A DNA stretch of 64,000 bases from Arthrinium phaeospermum (Eukaryota; Ascomycota; Sordariomycetes; Amphisphaeriales; Apiosporaceae). The stretch is taken from positions 2,914,001 to 2,978,000 of the forward strand of contig QYRS01000008.1 in the NCBI GenBank assembly GCA_006503535.1. Direction: 5' to 3'. A program made the position numbers and the translations under genes. Numbering within the stretch: the stretch's first letter is position 1; each line of letters starts with the position of its first letter. The notes beneath the pieces were generated by a model. The model was not told where the DNA came from. It saw nothing but the letters and a program-made list of their open reading frames with translations, and did not search any database. Shown here piece after piece: positions 59,631-64,000 of the stretch.

Positions 59631-61922
59631 ATGAAGCGCAAGGCCGAGGGCGACGCGACACCCTCCCGCAGGCAGCCGCAGGTGTCGTGCGACTCGTGCC
59701 GGCGCAAGAAGCTCAAGTGCGACCGCGGACAGCCGTGCGGGAGCTGTCGCACCCGCGGCATCGCCTGCACAACACCACCCGCGCCAGGGTCTCGGGAGGA
59801 GGGCAATGGATCATTAGCCAGGCCACAACATCCTTTGGAGACTTCTCCCACTGTTGTAGAGTCGGATGTGTCCATCAAGTCTCTGCTCGCCCGGGTGGCT
59901 GTCCTGGAGCAAACCGTCTTTCGAGGAGGCGCTGCCCCTGCCGTCTTCCAGCATACACCGGCTGCTTCCAACGCGTCGTCGTACAACACGCCGTCGCCGC
60001 ACTCGGTTCTGGACCACGAGCGCCGTCAAGAAGCCAAGTTCCTCGACTCGGCCATCGATAGGAGCAAGTGGGTTGATCAGGCCGGCGCACAAACGGTCAT
60101 GGACTTCCGAGTGGCTCCGACGCAGCAGCGTCCCCTGTCTAAAGACTCTCGGGACTCTGGTCCCAAATACCAAGTCTCCCACTCCGCCCAGCAGGGCCCA
60201 ACATGGCTCATGTCCCGGAGTGAGGCTCTTTCTCTGTTTCACGACTTTGTCGAAAACGCCTACCACCTGCTGCACGTCCTGCAGCTGGACACCACGCGCT
60301 TTCTCATCAGCAACCTCTACACCCAGCTCGAGCAAGATGGCACCACCGCCGCCGTCAACCCGGCCCATGCAGCCCTAATCCTCGGCATCGCGGCCACCAC
60401 CGCCTTCTTCTGGGATGCGCGAGTACCGTCTCAGCACGTCTTCGAGTCGGAGAAGGCGGCACAGCAGGCTTCTCTCACTTGGCGACGCTCGGCGCTCGAT
60501 CTGCTCGGGGTAGTCCAGCAGTCGGGCACGGCGTCGCTCGAGGCGGCCCAAGCGTACGCCATCGTCGCCTACCTGTACTACAACGTCGACGGGCAGTCGG
60601 TGCAGTTTCGGTTCCTCCACGCCAGCTCCGTCGCCGCCTGCCGCGAGATTTCCCTCCACCTCGTCGACAGCCCCGGCAGCACAGACGCTGCGATGGACGA
60701 CGCCGCGACCAAGGAGGTCAAGAGGCGGCTCTGGTGGCACGTCGCTGCGACGGACTGGATGCTGGGCCAGTGCGGCGGGCCGCTCGACGGCACCTACACC
60801 ATCCAACCGCGCCACATGATCGTGGCCAAGCCGCGCAACCTCAACGAGGCCGATCTGACCCGGGCCGCCGACGGCCTGACCCGCCCGCCCGAGGTGCCGA
60901 CGCAGATGAGCTGCTTCCTGCAGCGGCTCCAGCTGGCCGAAGCCTGCCGCGCCGTGGTCGACGGCTACCTCGCCGGCCAGGCCGAGGTCGGCGATTACGA
61001 GCAGGTCTTGGCCCTGGACCGGCTGTTCGAGCAGATCCTGACCAATTCGCCGTCGTGTCTGGCCTTGCATGCGCCGGTACCGCCCGGGGCCCCGCGGTTG
61101 CTTTGCCTGCAGCGGGCCACGATCCATCTGGGGATCCACTCGCGGCGCGCCCGACTGCATCGCCCCTTTCTCATGAGAGAGGACGCCGAGGGCCGGCCCG
61201 GGGACGCCAAGTACCACCGGTCCAGGGAGATCTGCATCCAGTCCGCGCGGACGGTCCTGGATATCTCGATGGCGTTGTTGGAGAAGTCGCTTTCGGCACC
61301 TCCAGATGCACAACAGCGGATGCCACATATCCTGGACCATGCCAACCATGACCAGTGTCCGGGCTGTCCAGTGCACCGCCTGGGCATCGTCATCAACCAC
61401 CTGTTCACAGCGGGTGCCGTACTTGCCTTGGACTCCAGTCTACGTATGAACCGGAGTGGCGGGGATCAAACCAGCAATCAGGTAGCTAATCAGGTAGCTG
61501 ATGGTGATGTCCAAGATGCTTTGGCCTGCGCCTGTCGCCTGCTGGCTGCCGCGGGGAAAGAATCACCGGTCGCGGCGGACTTGGTTCGTGGTTTAACAGG
61601 CGTGCTCGAGCGATACCGGATCAAGATCAAAGGGGCTGAGAAGTGGTCCGAGGGTCAACAGCAGCATGACGCAGACACTAATAACGAACAACCACAAATA
61701 TCAAGTCACAATGCGGGACAGCAACCACAGCATCAAGATCTCATGGATACTGATACCGTGGCTGGGGTCAATCCCCAGTCAGTTGACAACAGCGGCGCAT
61801 TGGACAGCTTCGGCCTGGACCACTTGTGGGACGACTTTCTGGGGTCTGAGCTGATGAGCGAGGACTGGGAGCAGATTGTCACGGGGCTGGATTCCTATTA
61901 CAACACGACACAGTTCGGATGA
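59631..61922 (+). CDS. Zn2Cys6 transcription factor, probable cluster regulator
   Basis: An intact single exon of 763 residues from the ATG at 59631. The zinc cluster at residues 20-46 is C-x2-C-x6-C-x5-C-x2-C-x6-C, with the basic RRKKLK loop between C23 and C30, as in Gal4-type binuclear fingers. A short heptad-like stretch (SIKSLLARVAVLEQTV) follows and would dimerise. The middle (about 200-520) looks like the fungal_trans regulatory domain. The last 100 residues are Gln/Asp-rich and acidic, a possible activation region. In Pyricularia the TAS1 neighbour TAS2 is also a Zn2Cys6 factor; similarity to it was not testable here. It probably acts on the palindromes upstream. A TTG seven codons upstream is open but the ATG is preferred. 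Confidence 0.92.
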   Translation: MKRKAEGDATPSRRQPQVSCDSCRRKKLKCDRGQPCGSCRTRGIACTTPPAPGSREEGNGSLARPQHPLETSPTVVESDVSIKSLLARVAVLEQTVFRGGAAPAVFQHTPAASNASSYNTPSPHSVLDHERRQEAKFLDSAIDRSKWVDQAGAQTVMDFRVAPTQQRPLSKDSRDSGPKYQVSHSAQQGPTWLMSRSEALSLFHDFVENAYHLLHVLQLDTTRFLISNLYTQLEQDGTTAAVNPAHAALILGIAATTAFFWDARVPSQHVFESEKAAQQASLTWRRSALDLLGVVQQSGTASLEAAQAYAIVAYLYYNVDGQSVQFRFLHASSVAACREISLHLVDSPGSTDAAMDDAATKEVKRRLWWHVAATDWMLGQCGGPLDGTYTIQPRHMIVAKPRNLNEADLTRAADGLTRPPEVPTQMSCFLQRLQLAEACRAVVDGYLAGQAEVGDYEQVLALDRLFEQILTNSPSCLALHAPVPPGAPRLLCLQRATIHLGIHSRRARLHRPFLMREDAEGRPGDAKYHRSREICIQSARTVLDISMALLEKSLSAPPDAQQRMPHILDHANHDQCPGCPVHRLGIVINHLFTAGAVLALDSSLRMNRSGGDQTSNQVANQVADGDVQDALACACRLLAAAGKESPVAADLVRGLTGVLERYRIKIKGAEKWSEGQQQHDADTNNEQPQISSHNAGQQPQHQDLMDTDTVAGVNPQSVDNSGALDSFGLDHLWDDFLGSELMSEDWEQIVTGLDSYYNTTQFG

Positions 61923-61976
61923 CACAACTTATTAGGCTCTTGTACCACACACTTATCCCAAATCCGATACACCTTT

Positions 61977-62983
61977 CTACTGAGCTGCCCCTCCATCTCC
62001 ATAGTTGGCATGATCAGACGGCAGCGAGACCACTTTGCTGCCCCCCTGCCACCACTGGTCCGACGCCTCCTTGAAGGCCTTGCTGAAGTGCGCCCGCATC
62101 ATTCTGAGGGCGTCCTGGCTGGCCGAGTCGACCACCCCATCGTCGTTGGTCATGTACGGCGTCGGGACCTGCAGGCCGCGCTGGACGCCGGGGCGTTTTG
62201 CCAAGCCCTTGCACCACGCCTGGACGTGGGGGTACTCGCTGATGTCGATGCCGCACCACTTCGCCGAGTGGGCATAGATGAAGACGGCGAAGTCGGCGAT
62301 GGTGGGACGGGTTCCGGCTACGAAGGGGGAGGTGGACTGTGCAAATTGAGGGTCAATTCACTGCCTTCAGATGGATAGGGGGATTACTCACCAGCTGCTT
62401 CTCCAAGACGTGGTTCAGTCGTCGGCACTCGGCGCCGTAGCGCCAGGCGCCGTACGGGACCGGCTCGGGCGTGTAGCGGTGGAAGTGGACGGCCTGGCCC
62501 ATCATGGGGCCGTAGCCCGAGATTTGCCACGACAGCTGCAAGATATGTCAGACTAGAATCCAATGTCACTTTTTCATATGGAAAGACTCACCCACGACAG
62601 CTGCTTCCAATACCCCGACGTGCCGACCGGATCATGGAACCGGTGCTCCTTGTCGAACTCGTGGGCGAGGTACAGAAGGCAGGCGCCGGACTCGAAGACG
62701 CTCTCCGAAGTGCCGTCTTCTCGCAGATGCACGAGGGCCGGGAGCTTGCCGTTCGGGTTGATTGGCTCGTACCACGCAGACTTGATGTCGGCGAAGTCCA
62801 TGCCGATGAGGTTGTAGGGAATGCTGGCATGGAGGTTGTCAGTGGCGTGCCCCGGTAAAGGTTTACATGGGCAGCTTACCCGAGCTCCTCGGCCATGATG
62901 GTCAGCTTGGCGGGGTTCGGCACGGTGGCGACGTAGATGTTGAGGCCCGGCTTGGGGGCCTTTCCGGCGGGGTACTCGGCCAT
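61977..62983 (-). CDS. glutathione S-transferase, URE2-like
   Basis: Four exons: 62983-62880, 62823-62592, 62535-62392, 62336-61977; introns of 55-56 bp, all GT-AG, phases agree; 279 residues and no frame break. The N-terminal thioredoxin fold shows VPNPAKLTIMAEELG, INPNGKLPALV (cis-Pro region) and VFESGACLLYLA, which binds the gamma-Glu of glutathione. The all-helical C-terminal domain carries SWQISGYGPMMGQA, and the C-terminal ~50 residues extend beyond the core. URE2-like GSTs are common in fungal metabolite clusters, where they add glutathione or protect the producer. Here the GST is tail-to-tail with the Zn2Cys6 gene (55 bp apart), so I include it in the cluster, tentatively. Confidence 0.9.
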
Positions 62984-63436
62984 TGCGAGAGTGAGAGGGA
63001 TGGAGAAAGATGGGAGGTTTGAGAACGGTGGTGTATCATATAACTGGAGAGAAGCCTGCCTTCTTATAAATCACGAAGTCCGTCCTTTGGCGCATGAAGG
63101 AAGCACCTGGAACTTATCGACAAGCAAAGCAGGGATCACCAGATGTTGGTTGGTATCATGGACCAGGAAGACTGTTGGTTCAATTGCTAGCTCCAGAATC
63201 ACCCGATACTATCATCGCCGGGCCAATGATTGTTCGTCCCAGAGAACCGGCCAGCCGGCACGCCAGGGGTTCGTGTCGTGGCTAACCCAATGCGGCTCTT
63301 CATACGCTGGATGACTTCCCAGCCAATCGATTCGGAAATCCCTGATCCACAAGCGTCTCGGCGTTCGACTCAACCCCAGTTCACCACTTCATCAATGCCC
63401 ACATGGTTCGGACAGCAGCTTCTAGGGTGGAAAAAG
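62984..63436. other. intergenic, GST promoter
   Basis: Upstream of GST (minus) and downstream of the rhodopsin-domain gene (minus). No gene is supported. Confidence 0.5.
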
Positions 63437-64000
63437 TCACCTAGAGCTCTCAGTGGCTCTGCCTCTTTCGACGTCAAAACTCCCGAACGATGTTTCAGAC
63501 CGGGCACGCTCGTAGGCACGCAACTGGCGCTTCAGCCTATCTGTGTTTGCCCCGCCGTTCTCGATATTTCCCATTTCGTAGTAGCTACCAGTGTGAGGGA
63601 AAGACAGTTCCGAGAAAGAACCGTCGCTGCTGGTCTTGGTTCTCTCCTGGGAGCGAGTCCAAATCTTCCTTATTCTGATGCTGAGTCTTGACGCGAGCTT
63701 GGAGCTCCGAATTGAAGAGAGAGCTTGGGGAATGCTGGGGACGGTGATGGTCAAGAACCCGCACGTGAGCTCGGAGGCGCCCAGGCAGATGCCGACCGAG
63801 TACCCCTGCATGACATCCGTTGAGACGGTGATGGTGACGAGTTCCACGGATCGTATCACGGTCGAGATACACGCCAGAAGGCCAATGGCGAAGACCACGG
63901 ACACGCTGGCCTTCTTTTGGGTCGTCATGTGAAGTGACCAGATAGCCCTTTGGGGAATGAGCAGGATTATGCTGCGGCGGCCCAAGTCAGTCTGGCCAGT
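63437..64000 (-). CDS. rhodopsin-domain (PTH11-like) membrane protein, 3' part
   Basis: The frame runs from the window edge to the stop at 63437. The visible part has the last TM segments of the fungal rhodopsin-domain family: IPQRAIWSLHM, then KASVSVVFAIGLLACISTVI, and an extracellular/TM7 segment near SVGICLGASELTCGF. A cytosolic Ser/Arg-rich tail of about 90 residues follows. The 5' part, including the start and TM1-4, lies beyond 64000. The family consists of seven-TM surface proteins of mostly unknown ligand; some PTH11 relatives sense host surfaces. Confidence 0.75.
   Translation of the reverse strand, partial: TGQTDLGRRSIILLIPQRAIWSLHMTTQKKASVSVVFAIGLLACISTVIRSVELVTITVSTDVMQGYSVGICLGASELTCGFLTITVPSIPQALSSIRSSKLASRLSIRIRKIWTRSQERTKTSSDGSFSELSFPHTGSYYEMGNIENGGANTDRLKRQLRAYERARSETSFGSFDVERGRATESSR

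Noticed and set aside
60375..61400. 341-codon minus-strand frame inside the Zn2Cys6 gene
   Set aside because: Composition-driven shadow; the plus strand has an intact zinc cluster protein.

Overview
The window is chromosomal DNA of a filamentous ascomycete (Pezizomycotina, most likely a Sordariomycete; I cannot name the genus). The grounds are short spliceosomal introns (about 49-82 bp, GT-AG plus one GC-AG), GC-rich codon use, GPI-anchored cell-wall proteins, a HET-domain gene, a fungal X325/BIM1-like copper protein, a Zn2Cys6 regulator and an NRPS-PKS of the tenuazonic acid synthetase type. I see no intact transposon, rRNA or CRISPR array. There is one tRNA, Gly-GCC.

Left part (0-20 kb): a DHA1-type MFS exporter (minus), a two-exon type II membrane protein ending in RDEL (minus), and the Doa10/Ssm4 ER ubiquitin ligase (plus). 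They are separated by long gene-free stretches. Middle (20-34 kb): a Pro/Thr-rich GPI-anchored wall protein (minus), 5.8 kb without a recognisable gene, a C2-domain protein (plus) and cytosolic arginyl-tRNA synthetase (minus). Next (35-46 kb): a ferric/cupric reductase and a BIM1-like GPI-anchored copper protein are divergently transcribed and look like a metal-acquisition pair. After them come an unknown secreted protein carrying a 129-bp tandem duplication, a Ser/Thr-rich GPI-anchored protein, ERG28 and tRNA-Gly.

Right part (47-64 kb): a membrane-anchored HET-domain gene with a nonsense codon flanks a compact biosynthetic cluster. The cluster holds a C-A-T-KS NRPS-PKS hybrid (7 exons), a GHSQG alpha/beta-hydrolase, an MFS monocarboxylate-type transporter, a Zn2Cys6 regulator divergent from that transporter across a promoter with repeated CCGCGGAT sites, and a URE2-like glutathione transferase. 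The inferred logic is a synthetase making a tetramic-acid-type product, a dedicated regulator, an exporter, a GST for detoxification or self-protection, and a tailoring or hydrolytic enzyme. The window ends inside a rhodopsin-domain (PTH11-like) membrane protein.

A recurrent oddity is that many genes, including essential or single-copy ones (ArgRS, ERG28, Doa10, the C2 protein), are interrupted by one-base frame changes, mostly at short homopolymer runs. They are dense between about 30.7 and 49.5 kb and rare in the cluster. I read most of them as sequence or assembly errors; the in-frame TAA in the HET gene is different in kind and may be a real lesion.
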